Assembly (NCBI GenBank): GCA_027484655.1
Contig: JAIXSM010000059.1
Span: forward strand, 1 to 54,363
DNA: 54,363 bases
Source of the DNA: Hyphomicrobiales bacterium
Lineage (GTDB): Bacteria > Pseudomonadota > Alphaproteobacteria > Rhizobiales > Beijerinckiaceae
Direction: 5' to 3'
Below are positions 16,019 through 24,486 of the stretch, piece after piece. How positions within the stretch are numbered: position 1 is the first letter of the stretch; every line of letters begins with the position of its first letter. The notes beneath the pieces were generated by a model that worked only from the letters and a program-made list of their open reading frames with translations, was not told the DNA's origin and made no database searches. A program made the position numbers and the translations under genes.

Positions 16019-17455
16019 TTGGGACGCTCGACACGGGATATACTCCAGCTGATCCTCGCCATCGCCTGGCGGCGGCGCTACGTCATCTGCCTGTCGATCA
16101 TCATCATGCCGCTCGTCGCCTTCGCGGCGTCGTTCGTTGTTCCGCGCGCCTTTGAAGCCCGCATGACAATTCTCGTGCAGGAACCGGCGCGCATGAACCC
16201 GTTCCTGAATGACATCGCCATCGGAACCAACGTCAAGGACCGTATGCCAGCGCTCAGCGCGCTGCTTCGAAGCGAGCATATGCTGGCCCGTGTTCTGACC
16301 GATATGGGCGAAATCACCGAGGACATGGACCCGCGCAGCCGCGCCATGCGCATCTCCAGCCTTGGCCGCTCGATCACAGTGCAACTGACCGGCGCAGAGC
16401 TGGTGGAGTTGCGCGTGCGCGGGTCTCATCCCGATGGGCTTGGTCGGAGGCTTGAGGCCATCGGAGCGCGGTTCGTGGAGCGTCTCGTCTCCCCCGAGCG
16501 CGGCGCACTTGTGACCAGCGAAACCTTTCTTGAAGAGCAATTGAAACGCCGCCTTGCGGCGCTCGATCGTGCGGAGTTCGTGCTCTCGGAGTTCCGGCGG
16601 CGCAACGCCGACAAACTGCCCGCGCTTTACAATGCAACTGTTCAGCGGCTGGCGAGCCTTACCCAGAAAGTGGAGGAGAAGAGCGCCGAACTCGCCGCCG
16701 CCGACTCCCTTTTCGAGGACGTGCGCCGGCGCCTCGTGAGCACAAACCCCGTGCTCGGCCGGCTGGAAGAAAACATCGTTCAGGTGACCACGGAATTGTC
16801 GCTGCTGCGCGCCCGCTACATGGACGAGCATTCCGAAGTGCTGGCGGCGGAGCGCCGCCTCGCTCGCCTTCAGGAAGAGCGCCAGTCGATCATCGAGGCG
16901 GCGAACGCATTCGGCGAGGCGGACATCGAGCGACTGTGGAACATGGCGGCGATGGTCCCCCCGGGCGAGAAAGGCGCGGTGCCGCTGCTGATGACGCAGT
17001 TGCATCGCCTGCAGGAAGTCCAGTCACGACGTACAATCCTGCGACAGGATGTGGAGAGCCTGCGTCAGACAATCGAGGAAATGAAAGGCTCCATTGCGCA
17101 GTTCGGACCTATCGAACAGCATCAGCGCCGTCTCGAGCGCGGAGTGGAGACCGCCCGCGACCTCTATGACGCCCTCGCCCGTCGTTCGGAAATGGCGCGC
17201 CTCACCAGCGCGCTGGGGCGTTACGAAACGCCTGAGCGCATCAAGATCATCGATCCGCCGTTCGATCCGCGCTCGCCGGTGACGCCCGGGCGCATCGTGT
17301 TCATTCTGTTGGGGATTTTCGCAGGGATCGCGCTTGGCGCAGGCCTCGCTGCGGCTCTCGAGCTGCTGGACCCCACGCTGCGCACATCTCCGGCGATTGA
17401 AAAGATCACCGGGCTGCCGATCATCGCGTCGCTGGACAGGGCGACGCCGGCGTGA
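16019..17455 (+). CDS. Polysaccharide chain-length determinant (Wzz/GumC type, no kinase domain)
   Basis: A 478-residue PCP-type inner-membrane protein. A first membrane helix lies near residues 20-42 (YVICLSIIIMPLVAFAASFVV), then a long periplasmic coiled coil (~150-390, rich in Glu/Arg/Leu heptads such as LEEQLKRRLAALDRAEFVL), a proline-rich IIDPPFDPRSPVTPGR before the second helix (IVFILLGIFAGIALGAGLAA), and a short cytoplasmic tail. The Wzc/ExoP kinase domain is missing; the separate ATPase at 3285 may fill its place. The start is a TTG at 16019 with CAGGAG nine bases upstream; no in-frame ATG precedes the first helix. It controls polymer length and links synthesis to export. Confidence 0.88.
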   Translation: MGRSTRDILQLILAIAWRRRYVICLSIIIMPLVAFAASFVVPRAFEARMTILVQEPARMNPFLNDIAIGTNVKDRMPALSALLRSEHMLARVLTDMGEITEDMDPRSRAMRISSLGRSITVQLTGAELVELRVRGSHPDGLGRRLEAIGARFVERLVSPERGALVTSETFLEEQLKRRLAALDRAEFVLSEFRRRNADKLPALYNATVQRLASLTQKVEEKSAELAAADSLFEDVRRRLVSTNPVLGRLEENIVQVTTELSLLRARYMDEHSEVLAAERRLARLQEERQSIIEAANAFGEADIERLWNMAAMVPPGEKGAVPLLMTQLHRLQEVQSRRTILRQDVESLRQTIEEMKGSIAQFGPIEQHQRRLERGVETARDLYDALARRSEMARLTSALGRYETPERIKIIDPPFDPRSPVTPGRIVFILLGIFAGIALGAGLAAALELLDPTLRTSPAIEKITGLPIIASLDRATPA

Positions 17456-17460
17456 GGCGC

Positions 17461-17535
17461 GCCTGCTTGAACAGCGTCTACTTGAGCAGCGTCTGCTTGA
17501 ACAGCGTCTGCTTGAGCAGCGTCAGCTTGGGGATC
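17461..17535. repeat. Tandem 15-bp repeat between convergent genes
   Basis: Four copies of a 15-bp unit (type GTCTGCTTGAACAGC) and a partial fifth. The third and fourth copies duplicate the first and second as a 30-bp block with alternating A/G (TTGAACAGC, TTGAGCAGC). Each unit contains a near-palindrome CTGCTTGAGCAG. The array starts six bases after the chain-length gene and reaches the stop of the sigma-54 regulator. In one plus-strand frame it reads (LLEQR)n, but it lies outside the gene. Confidence 0.9.
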
Positions 17536-19003
17536 AGTGACCGGAAGCGTCCTGCGCTGAGTCCTGCCAAGACTGGAGGCGGCGATACAACGTCGAGGGG
17601 CTCACTGTGAGCGCAGCGGCGGCGCGCGGCACACTGCCGCCACACCGCTCGATAGCATTCTCGATCGTCTCGCGGATGACCACCTCAAGAGGCTTGATCT
17701 CGCGGGATTCTAGCGCCGGGACGCCTTGTTGCGGTTGCGCGGAATGTGTGGCTCGCGCGCCGGTCTCCCGGGCGAAGAGCGATTCCGACGGGACCGACGC
17801 TAAAGCGATCTGCGATGGAGGCGCCGGAGCGCCCTGATCCACGGGCAGCATCTGGGCCGTAACCACCTCGCCGTCATTCAGCACCACGGCTGACCGGATC
17901 ACGTTTTGTAACTGGCGTACGTTGCCCGGCCAGGCGCAGGCGAGCAGCGCAGCTTTCGCGTCCGATGAGAAAGCGCGCAACGCCTTCCCATCCTCAGCCG
18001 CGTAGCGGGTCAGGAAATGCGATGCGATGAGGAGGATATCCTCGCCGCGCTCGCGCAACGGCGGCAGTTCAACCGGCACGACATGCAGGCGGTAGAACAA
18101 GTCCTCGCGGAAGCGTCCGGCGGCGACCTCCGCCTGGGGATCGCGGTTGGTCGCGCAAACAATGCGAACGTCCGTGGGCCGCGGGGTATCCTCGCCCAAG
18201 CGCCGCACCTGCCGATCTTGCAGGAAGCGCAACATCTTGGCTTGCAGCGAGAGATCCATCTCGCAGATCTCGTCCAAAAACAGCGTCCCACCATCGGCCT
18301 GAAGGGCAGCGCCCTTCCGGTCAGCCGCGGCGCCGGTGAACGCGCCCTTCACATGGCCGAAGATCTCGCTCTCAAGCAAATCGCGGGGAATCGCCGCGCA
18401 GTTGATGACGACGAAAGGCCTGTCGCGGCGCTTGCTGAGTTTATGGAGGGCTTCGGCGCATAACTCCTTGCCGGTGCCGCTTTCGCCGGTGACGAACACC
18501 GTGGCGTTGCTGGGCGCAGCGCTACGCAGAATGCGGTATACCGAGTCCATTACTGGCGACTTGCCGATGAAGCCCACGAAACGGTCACCGGCGGGCGGCT
18601 CGGACGTGGGCTTTTGCTCGCCTGCTTCGCGCCGCTCCAGGGCGCTGCGCACGGCGGACCGCAGCCGGTCGATACTGAAAGGTTTGACCAGAAAGTCGAA
18701 TGCGCCGTGCCGCATCGCCTGAACGGCGAGGTTCACGGAGCCCTCGCCAGTCACCACAATGACGTCCGTTGGGGCGCCCGACGCGCGAATACGCTGCAAG
18801 ATCTCGATGCCGCTCATGTCCGGCAGATTGACATCCAGAACCACGACAGCCGGCGGCTCAGCCTCCATCGCGGCGTAAGCCGCTGCGCCGTCGCCCGCAA
18901 TCTCGGTCTCAACGTCAAGGTTGCGCAGATACGCGGCATAGCTCTCCGCCAGCGCTGGCACGTCCTCGACGATAAGAATTCTGAATTTCGCTGCCCGACT
19001 CAT
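17534..19003 (-). CDS. NtrC-family sigma-54 response regulator
   Basis: A 489-residue activator. Receiver ~1-120 with Asp57 in VVVLDVNLPDMSG and Lys107 in LVKPF. AAA+ domain ~145-380 with Walker A GESGTGKE (173-180), the sigma-54 contact loop GAFTGA (220-225), Walker B LFLDE (241-245), RFREDLFYRLHV and CAWPGNVRQLQN. A Fis-type helix-turn-helix ends the protein (RAAAALTVSPSTLYRRLQSW). All features for sigma-54 activation are intact. The ATG at 19003 has AAGGCGG upstream; the frame continues 20 codons further without homology. Five sigma-54-type promoters lie in the adjacent polysaccharide genes, so it is the likely activator of the locus. No histidine kinase is visible beside it. It converges on the chain-length gene across the 15-bp repeat array. 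Confidence 0.95.
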   Translation of the reverse strand: MSRAAKFRILIVEDVPALAESYAAYLRNLDVETEIAGDGAAAYAAMEAEPPAVVVLDVNLPDMSGIEILQRIRASGAPTDVIVVTGEGSVNLAVQAMRHGAFDFLVKPFSIDRLRSAVRSALERREAGEQKPTSEPPAGDRFVGFIGKSPVMDSVYRILRSAAPSNATVFVTGESGTGKELCAEALHKLSKRRDRPFVVINCAAIPRDLLESEIFGHVKGAFTGAAADRKGAALQADGGTLFLDEICEMDLSLQAKMLRFLQDRQVRRLGEDTPRPTDVRIVCATNRDPQAEVAAGRFREDLFYRLHVVPVELPPLRERGEDILLIASHFLTRYAAEDGKALRAFSSDAKAALLACAWPGNVRQLQNVIRSAVVLNDGEVVTAQMLPVDQGAPAPPSQIALASVPSESLFARETGARATHSAQPQQGVPALESREIKPLEVVIRETIENAIERCGGSVPRAAAALTVSPSTLYRRLQSWQDSAQDASGH

Positions 19004-19170
19004 CTCTACCGCCTTGCACTCTGCGACATGAGCTTGAGCACCGAAGGGTGAACATTCCACCAATTCCGTACGTCAGAACTGGGCAAAGGCTTGGCGAGCC
19101 GAGCTTCGGTTCAGTTGAAGCCTCGACGAAAACTCACACAACCTGAGGATGTTAAGGCGCGCGCTTAAGA

Positions 19171-19199
19171 TTGTATCTAAGGACGACTGGAACTAGACA
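19171..19199 (+). promoter_or_regulatory. Possible sigma-70 promoter for the first KGG gene
   Basis: TTGTAT, 17 bases, TAGACA. The 15-mer ACTGGAACTAGACAA covering the -10 is matched at 14 of 15 positions at 44732-44746, upstream of an unrelated secreted protein, also with a correctly spaced -35. The RNA start would be near 19206. Confidence 0.35.
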
Positions 19200-19297
19200 A
19201 GGCCATGAAAAAAATGCTAATTTTTACCAGTTCTAGCGAAGTCAAAGCATAAGCGTGGGAGCGAGGGACCGCCCTGCGCATGCGGCAAGGGAGCGTC

Positions 19298-19561
19298 ATG
19301 TCGACTGAAGCACAAACGACGAAGCAGCGGCGGGGATTTGCAGCCATGGATCCCGCGCGCAGGCGCGAAATCGCATCCAAAGGCGGCCAGTCCGTGAAGG
19401 CGGAGAACCGGAGCTTCTCGAAGAATCGTGAGCTAGCCGCCACAGCCGGCAAGAAGGGCGGCATGAGCGTCGATCCCGAGGATCGGGCGTTCAGTCGCGA
19501 CCGTGAGTTGGCCCGCGAGGCAGGCCGACGCGGCGCGCGCCGGACCACGAAGGAAGACTGA
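19298..19561 (+). CDS. KGG-repeat general stress protein
   Basis: An 87-residue hydrophilic protein with the stress-protein layout: RGFAAMDPARRREIASKGGQS, then KNRELAATAGKKGG and RDRELAREAGRRG (parts). Two KGG motifs and repeated S-F-S-x-[DN]-R-E-L units give it an extended, highly charged composition, as in bacterial con-10/GsiB-like proteins induced by desiccation, osmotic or stationary-phase stress. Function is protective rather than enzymatic as far as known. The ATG at 19298 follows AAGGGAG; an ATG at 19280 lacks a ribosome site. A longer paralogue is at 31519. The 294 bases upstream hold no other gene; they include the possible promoter at 19171. Confidence 0.9.
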   Translation: MSTEAQTTKQRRGFAAMDPARRREIASKGGQSVKAENRSFSKNRELAATAGKKGGMSVDPEDRAFSRDRELAREAGRRGARRTTKED

Positions 19562-19569
19562 AGAACGGA

Positions 19570-19603
19570 GCCGCCGCGCGCGAGGCGTACACGCGCCGGC
19601 GGC
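19570..19603 (+). terminator. Hairpin after the KGG gene
   Basis: GCCGCCG and CGGCGGC arms with further CGCG pairing form a strong GC-rich hairpin just after the stop codon. No T-run follows, so it may end transcription with Rho or only protect the 3' end. Confidence 0.4.
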
Positions 19604-19744
19604 ATCCCTTATCCCGATGCAATGTCGGGCTTTTTCGGCCTGCTCCTAACCAGCCCTGCGCCCAGGGGCGCATTCTGGTCGGAACAAGCCGGGTGACGGC
19701 GCCGCTCGCGCGTTAAAGCAATCGCCTGGAGCGGACAGCCCTAT

Positions 19745-20287
19745 TCAGTCCATGTGCGCCGGGATATGGCGCTCGGCCATTCTCATGCCGCCCTGGTCGG
19801 GGGCGCGCCTCAGCTGGGCCAGCATGCCCTTGCGTTTGGCTTCGTAGTAATAGCCACTTGCGTAGAGACCCATGGCGCGGCGCTGATCGCCGCTGGCGAC
19901 ACGATACGCGTTGCCGAGATAGATCATGCCATACCGAAGGTTCGTGTCAGCATCGAGCAAGCCCTCGGCGGGTCCGCGATAACCGACGCCGCGCGCAGTG
20001 TCGTGGCGGATCTGCATCAAGCCCCAGTAGGCGCGATTGCGCGCCGCGGGATTGAAGCGGCTCTCCCGCATTATGACGCGGTGGGCGAGTTCGACGGGGA
20101 CGCCGTTGGCGTTCGCGTGCTTTGCGATGAGCGCCGCAAGAGCGGGCGCAGGGTAAGCGGCGGCGCGGGAAGGTTTCGCAGCCACGGCCGCGGACTCATG
20201 AACAACGGAAAAATCCTGCGCGAACGATGCCGTCGCGGCGAAAACCAAACCCGTCGCGAGAACCGCGGAACGTGTGGATAACTTCAT
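19745..20287 (-). CDS. Small secreted lytic transglycosylase (SLT domain)
   Basis: A 180-residue protein with a signal peptide cleaved near ATASFAQ. The rest is one goose-type lysozyme/SLT domain: ELAHRVIMRESRFNPAARN with the catalytic Glu in RESRF, YWGLMQIRHDTARGVGY, LLDADTNLRYGMIYLGNAY and GLYASGYYYEAKRKG. It cleaves peptidoglycan with 1,6-anhydro product in the periplasm. Small stand-alone enzymes of this kind often make openings for secretion or envelope assembly, but no such system is adjacent. The ATG at 20287 gives the signal peptide its normal length and follows GAGGTGTCC. It is transcribed away from the Mo hydroxylase operon. Confidence 0.9.
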   Translation of the reverse strand: MKLSTRSAVLATGLVFAATASFAQDFSVVHESAAVAAKPSRAAAYPAPALAALIAKHANANGVPVELAHRVIMRESRFNPAARNRAYWGLMQIRHDTARGVGYRGPAEGLLDADTNLRYGMIYLGNAYRVASGDQRRAMGLYASGYYYEAKRKGMLAQLRRAPDQGGMRMAERHIPAHMD

Positions 20288-20459
20288 CAGGACACCTCGA
20301 ATCAGTTGCGGGGCGTCCGAACTAGGCGAGCAATGGGGCGACTTTGCGCCACCCTCATCTCTTTTTCGCCACAATTGACACGAGGCTTGTTCACGGCGCC
20401 TGGCGGGAGTAGCTTCGCGGCCGTTCGCCTCACAAGAGCGAAACGTCCAGGGAGGAGCC

Positions 20460-20915
20460 ATGATCTCGTTCAAGCTGAACGACAAGAACGTGAAGGTTGA
20501 TGCGCCGGCATCGTCTCCACTTTTGTTCGTCCTCGCCAATGACCTCGGCGTCAATGGCGTGAAATACGGCTGCGGCCGCTCGCAATGCGGCTCCTGCACT
20601 GTTCTGGTCGATGGCGAGCCGGTGCGCTCGTGCGCCACGCAGGTTTCCGCCATTGCCGGGCGCTCTGTCACCACGCCCGAAGGGCTCATGGTCAACGGCA
20701 AGCCCAGCAAGCTCCAGCAGGCGTTCATCGACGAGCAAGCGGCCCAGTGCGGCTTCTGCGCAGCCGGCATGATCATGCAGGCGCAGGCGCTGCTCGACCG
20801 CAACCCGAACCCGAGCGACTCCGAGGTTCGCACCGCACTCAACGGCAACCTGTGCCGCTGCGGCGTCCACAATCGCGTTGTGCGCGCAGTGCTTCGCGCT
20901 GCGAAGGAGGGTTGA
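20460..20915 (+). CDS. Molybdenum hydroxylase 2Fe-2S subunit (IorA-like)
   Basis: A 151-residue two-cluster ferredoxin subunit. The plant-type 2Fe-2S site uses Cys38, Cys43, Cys46 and Cys58 (GCGRSQCGSC...RSC). The helical second cluster uses Cys97, Cys100, Cys132 and Cys134 (QCGFC, LCRCG). Size and motifs match the small subunit of isoquinoline 1-oxidoreductase, nicotinate dehydrogenase and related two-subunit enzymes that lack a FAD subunit. It passes electrons from the Mo site to the cytochrome encoded two genes downstream. GGAGGAG precedes the ATG. It has no leader and would be co-exported with the Tat-carrying Mo subunit. Confidence 0.93.
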   Translation: MISFKLNDKNVKVDAPASSPLLFVLANDLGVNGVKYGCGRSQCGSCTVLVDGEPVRSCATQVSAIAGRSVTTPEGLMVNGKPSKLQQAFIDEQAAQCGFCAAGMIMQAQALLDRNPNPSDSEVRTALNGNLCRCGVHNRVVRAVLRAAKEG

Positions 20916-20918
20916 TCC

Positions 20919-23150
20919 ATGGATGATCGTATGAGCCTCGACCGCCGCGGTTTCCTCAAGGGCGCCGGCTATGTGGCCCTCTCCTTCGCCATTCCCGCCG
21001 AGGCGATCGCCCAGGCGCCTGCGGGCGACAAGCCCCGCCTGCCCGGCAGCATGGAGACCGTGCGCAACATCAGCGCGTGGATCCGCATCAATGAGGACAA
21101 GACCGTCACCCTGCTCGTCGGCAAGGTGGAGCTTGGACAGGGCATCCTCACCGCCGTCGCGCAGATTTGCGCCGACGAACTCGACGTCGACATCGCCCGC
21201 GTGAAGATCATTTCCGGCGACACCGCGCTGACGCCGAATGAAGGCGTGACTGCGGGCTCGTTCTCCATGCCCATGTGCGCTCCCGCCGTGCGTCAGGCGT
21301 CGGCCGAAGCCCGCAAGATCATGCTCGATCTGGCGAGCGTGAAGCTCGGCCGCCCCGCCGACTCCATGAGCGTCAAGGATGGCGTCATCACCGCCCAGGG
21401 CGGCGGCTCCTTGAGCTACTGGGATTTGTCCGTCGGCAAGGCGCTTGAGCGCGAGGCGACCGGCCAGGTGAAGCCGAAGCCCGCCAGCGAGCACCGTTAC
21501 GTGGGCAAGTCTGTGCCCCGTCTCGACATTCCCGCAAAAATGACCGGCCAGGAGATATTCGTTCACGAAATGCGGCCCAAGGGCCTGCTCTATGGTCAGG
21601 TTGTGCGCCCGCCCACGTACCGCGCGAAGCTCGCGGCGCTTGACGCGGCTGCCGTCGAGAAAATGCCCGGCGTCGTCAAGGTGGTGCGCAACGGCTCGTT
21701 CGTGGGCGTCATCGCCCAGCGCGAGGAACAGGCGAACGCGGCTGCGAAGGCTCTGTCCGACGCAGCGAAGTGGGACGTCGAGAAGGGCTTGCCCGGCACG
21801 GACGGGATGCAGGAGTGGCTTCTCGCCACAAAGCCAGCCCGTGTGATCGAGACCCGCAACACGCCGCGCAAGGACGGCCCCGCTGCGGTGAAGACAGTCG
21901 AGGCGGCCTACTACCGCCCCTACCATATGCACGCCTCAATCGGCACCTCGGCGGCTATCGCAACGCTTGGCGCAGACGGCGTCACGACGATCCAGACCCA
22001 CAGCCAGTCGGTGTTCGAAACATCCCGCGCCATCGCCCAGATGCTCGGGGTCGAACCTGCGAAGGTGCGCTGCCAGCATGTGCAGGGCTCCGGCTGCTAC
22101 GGCCACAACATGGCCGACGACGCCGCCGCGGACGCTGCCCTTCTGGCGCAGGCCATGCCCGGCCGGCCGGTGCGCCTCCAGTACACCCGCGAGGGTGAAC
22201 ACCGCTGGGAGCCATACGGGTCCGCCATGCTCATCAAGGCGAAGGCGGGCCTCGACAAGGATGGGAACGTCCTTGACTGGGATCTCGACATTTACTCGAC
22301 GCCCCATGGCACGCGCCCGGGCGGCCAGCCGGGCAACCTGCTGTCGGCCCGGTATCTCGAGAAGCCGTTCACCCTGCCGACGCCCCAGAACAACGGCGCT
22401 CCGAACTACGCGGCGGATCGCAACGGCATCGCGCTCTACGACTTCCCCGGTCACAAGGTGCTGACGCACTTCATCACCGAGATGCCGCTGCGCGTGTCCT
22501 CCACACGCGGTCTGGGCGCGTATGGCAACGTGTTCGCCATCGAGTCCTTCATCGACGAGCTGGCGCGGGCCGCGAACGTGGATCCGGTCGAGTACCGTCT
22601 GCGCTTCCTCAAGGACGAGCGGGCGCGCGACGCCGTGCAGAAGGCCGCTGACGCCTTCGGGTGGACCAAGTGGCAGAAGCGCGAAGGCCGCGGCCGCGGC
22701 ATCGGCTTCGCGCGCTACAAGAACACCGCCGGCTATTGCGCCGTGGCGATGGAGGTTGAGGTCAACCGCCGCAACGGCCGCGTGCGCGTGGTCCGCGCCG
22801 TGGCGTCCGCCGACAGCGGCCATCTGGTCAATCCGGACGGCGTCATCAACCAGATCGAGGGCGGCCTGATCCAGTCGCTGAGCTGGTCGCTGAAGGAAGA
22901 GGTGAAGTTCGACGACACGCGCGTCACCTCGGAGGATTGGGCCAGCTATCCGATCCTAACCTTCAGCGAGGTTCCGCCCATCGAGGTGGTGCTCATCAAC
23001 CGTCCCGGCGCGCCCTTCCTGGGAACGGGCGAGGCCTCGCAGGGCCCGACTGGCGCGGCGCTCGCCAACGCGGTCCACGATGCGACAGGCGTCCGCTTCC
23101 GCCGCCTGCCGCTGACGCCGGAGCGCGTGCGCGCCGGCCTGTCAGCCTGA
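20919..23150 (+). CDS. Molybdopterin-binding subunit of a periplasmic Mo hydroxylase (IorB-like)
   Basis: A 743-residue large subunit of the xanthine oxidase family. A twin-arginine leader (DRRGFLKGAGYVALSF) sends it to the periplasm. Conserved stretches include GKVELGQGILTAVAQI, GSGCYGHNMADDAAADAALLA (Mo cofactor region) and GTGEASQGPTGAALANAV near the C-terminus, containing the catalytic Glu. Relatives hydroxylate N-heterocycles (isoquinoline, nicotinate) or oxidise aldehydes with water as oxygen source. No substrate genes flank it, so the substrate is unknown. GAAGGAGGG lies before the ATG, three bases after the iorA-like stop. A perfect stem-loop follows the gene. Confidence 0.93.
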   Translation: MDDRMSLDRRGFLKGAGYVALSFAIPAEAIAQAPAGDKPRLPGSMETVRNISAWIRINEDKTVTLLVGKVELGQGILTAVAQICADELDVDIARVKIISGDTALTPNEGVTAGSFSMPMCAPAVRQASAEARKIMLDLASVKLGRPADSMSVKDGVITAQGGGSLSYWDLSVGKALEREATGQVKPKPASEHRYVGKSVPRLDIPAKMTGQEIFVHEMRPKGLLYGQVVRPPTYRAKLAALDAAAVEKMPGVVKVVRNGSFVGVIAQREEQANAAAKALSDAAKWDVEKGLPGTDGMQEWLLATKPARVIETRNTPRKDGPAAVKTVEAAYYRPYHMHASIGTSAAIATLGADGVTTIQTHSQSVFETSRAIAQMLGVEPAKVRCQHVQGSGCYGHNMADDAAADAALLAQAMPGRPVRLQYTREGEHRWEPYGSAMLIKAKAGLDKDGNVLDWDLDIYSTPHGTRPGGQPGNLLSARYLEKPFTLPTPQNNGAPNYAADRNGIALYDFPGHKVLTHFITEMPLRVSSTRGLGAYGNVFAIESFIDELARAANVDPVEYRLRFLKDERARDAVQKAADAFGWTKWQKREGRGRGIGFARYKNTAGYCAVAMEVEVNRRNGRVRVVRAVASADSGHLVNPDGVINQIEGGLIQSLSWSLKEEVKFDDTRVTSEDWASYPILTFSEVPPIEVVLINRPGAPFLGTGEASQGPTGAALANAVHDATGVRFRRLPLTPERVRAGLSA

Positions 23151-23160
23151 TCCGCAATCC

Positions 23161-23190
23161 GCCCGGCGTCTCTCACGACGCCGGGCCTTT
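23161..23190 (+). terminator. Intrinsic terminator or attenuator inside the Mo hydroxylase operon
   Basis: GCCCGGCGTC (23161-23170), loop TCTCAC, GACGCCGGGC (23177-23186), then CTTTCT: a perfect 10-bp stem with a short T-rich tail. It lies between the Mo subunit and the cytochrome gene, so it probably reduces cytochrome expression relative to the two upstream genes. Confidence 0.65.
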
Positions 23191-23211
23191 CTGGACGTTC
23201 CCGAACCTGTC

Positions 23212-24486
23212 ATGCGCATTTTCATCGCGTTCGCTGCGGCGCTGACCGTCGTCGCTGGCGGCCTCTTCGCTTATGCCCACCGCCACCCTGAACTGGCGCC
23301 GGCGCCGGCCCTGCCCCGCGCAAACTTCGCGCCCGATCTTGTGGCCAAGGGCGAGAAACTCGCCGGGCTCGGCGCGTGCGTCACGTGCCACACCCGGCCC
23401 GGCGGCGCGCCGTATGCGGGCGGCCTGAAGCTGCCGACGCCTTTCGGGGCCATATACGCGACCAACATCACGCCCCACGTCGATACCGGCATCGGGGCCT
23501 GGAGCGAAAACGCCTTTAAGCGGGCGATGCGCGAAGGCATCGACCGGCGGGGGCGCCACCTTTACCCGGCGTTCCCCTATGATCACTTCGCGAAAACGAC
23601 CGACGAAGACCTCCGGGCGATCTACGCCTACCTGATGACCCGCAAGCCCGTGGAGCAGGCCCCTACTCCCAACGAGCTGCGCTTTCCGTTCAACATCCGC
23701 CCGCTGCTGGCGGGCTGGAATCTGCTCTTCCACGATCCCTCGCCCTTCCGGCCCGATCCGACGCGCAGCGCAGCGTGGAACGAAGGCGCCTACTACGTGC
23801 AAGCGCTCGGCCATTGCGGCGCCTGCCACTCCCCGCGCAACGCATTTGGCGCGGTTAAGACGGATGCGCATCTTGCTGGCGGCGAGGCGGAGGGCTGGCA
23901 CTCGCCGGGTCTCGGCGCCCATGCGGCGGCGCCGGTTCCATGGACGAAGGATAGCCTCCTCAACTACCTGATCGACGGTTGGGACGGACGCCACGGCGTG
24001 GCTGCGGGGCCGATGACGGCAGTCGTCGATCACCTCGCAGGACAGCCCGAGTCCGTGGTGGAGGCCATCGTCGAGTATCTGCTGTCGCTGCAGCCGCCGG
24101 CTGACCCGAAGAAAACCGACGACATCGTGAGAGCCGCCCGTGCGCGGGAGTATGCAGCCGGCGCGACCCCGGTGGGCGACGGCCCCATGGCGCGGGGGGA
24201 AGCCGTGTTCGCCCGCGCCTGCGCCAACTGCCACCGGCAGGGAGGAAGCGCGACGCCGCTCGCGCTGGGAGCCGCTATGAACGCGCCGCACGCCGGCAAC
24301 CTGCTGCATGTTGTGCTGGAAGGGATCAAGCCGCCGAAGGGTTCGCCGGAGAAATCCATGCCCCGGTTCGCCCTGCCCGACGATCAGCTTGCGGACCTCG
24401 CCACTTACATGCGGACGCGGTTCACAGACAAACCGGCGTGGGAGAGCCTGCCCGAACAAATTCGCGCCGCCCGCTCAGCAAAGTGA
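23212..24486 (+). CDS. Tri-haem cytochrome c, electron acceptor of the Mo hydroxylase
   Basis: A 424-residue protein with an N-terminal membrane anchor or signal (MRIFIAFAAALTVVAGGLFA) and three haem c sites: CVTCH (56-60), CGACH (202-206) and CANCH (337-341). This is the layout of the cytochrome subunit of alcohol, aldehyde, gluconate and nicotinate dehydrogenases. It takes electrons from the 2Fe-2S subunit and passes them to the respiratory chain. Axial Met ligands are likely in MPRFALPDDQ and equivalent loops. No clear ribosome site precedes the ATG. It is separated from the Mo subunit gene by 61 bases containing a terminator-like hairpin. Confidence 0.92.
   Translation: MRIFIAFAAALTVVAGGLFAYAHRHPELAPAPALPRANFAPDLVAKGEKLAGLGACVTCHTRPGGAPYAGGLKLPTPFGAIYATNITPHVDTGIGAWSENAFKRAMREGIDRRGRHLYPAFPYDHFAKTTDEDLRAIYAYLMTRKPVEQAPTPNELRFPFNIRPLLAGWNLLFHDPSPFRPDPTRSAAWNEGAYYVQALGHCGACHSPRNAFGAVKTDAHLAGGEAEGWHSPGLGAHAAAPVPWTKDSLLNYLIDGWDGRHGVAAGPMTAVVDHLAGQPESVVEAIVEYLLSLQPPADPKKTDDIVRAARAREYAAGATPVGDGPMARGEAVFARACANCHRQGGSATPLALGAAMNAPHAGNLLHVVLEGIKPPKGSPEKSMPRFALPDDQLADLATYMRTRFTDKPAWESLPEQIRAARSAK

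Noticed and set aside
17461-17535. CRISPR array
   Set aside because: The repeats are 15 bp, adjacent without spacers, and no cas genes are present.
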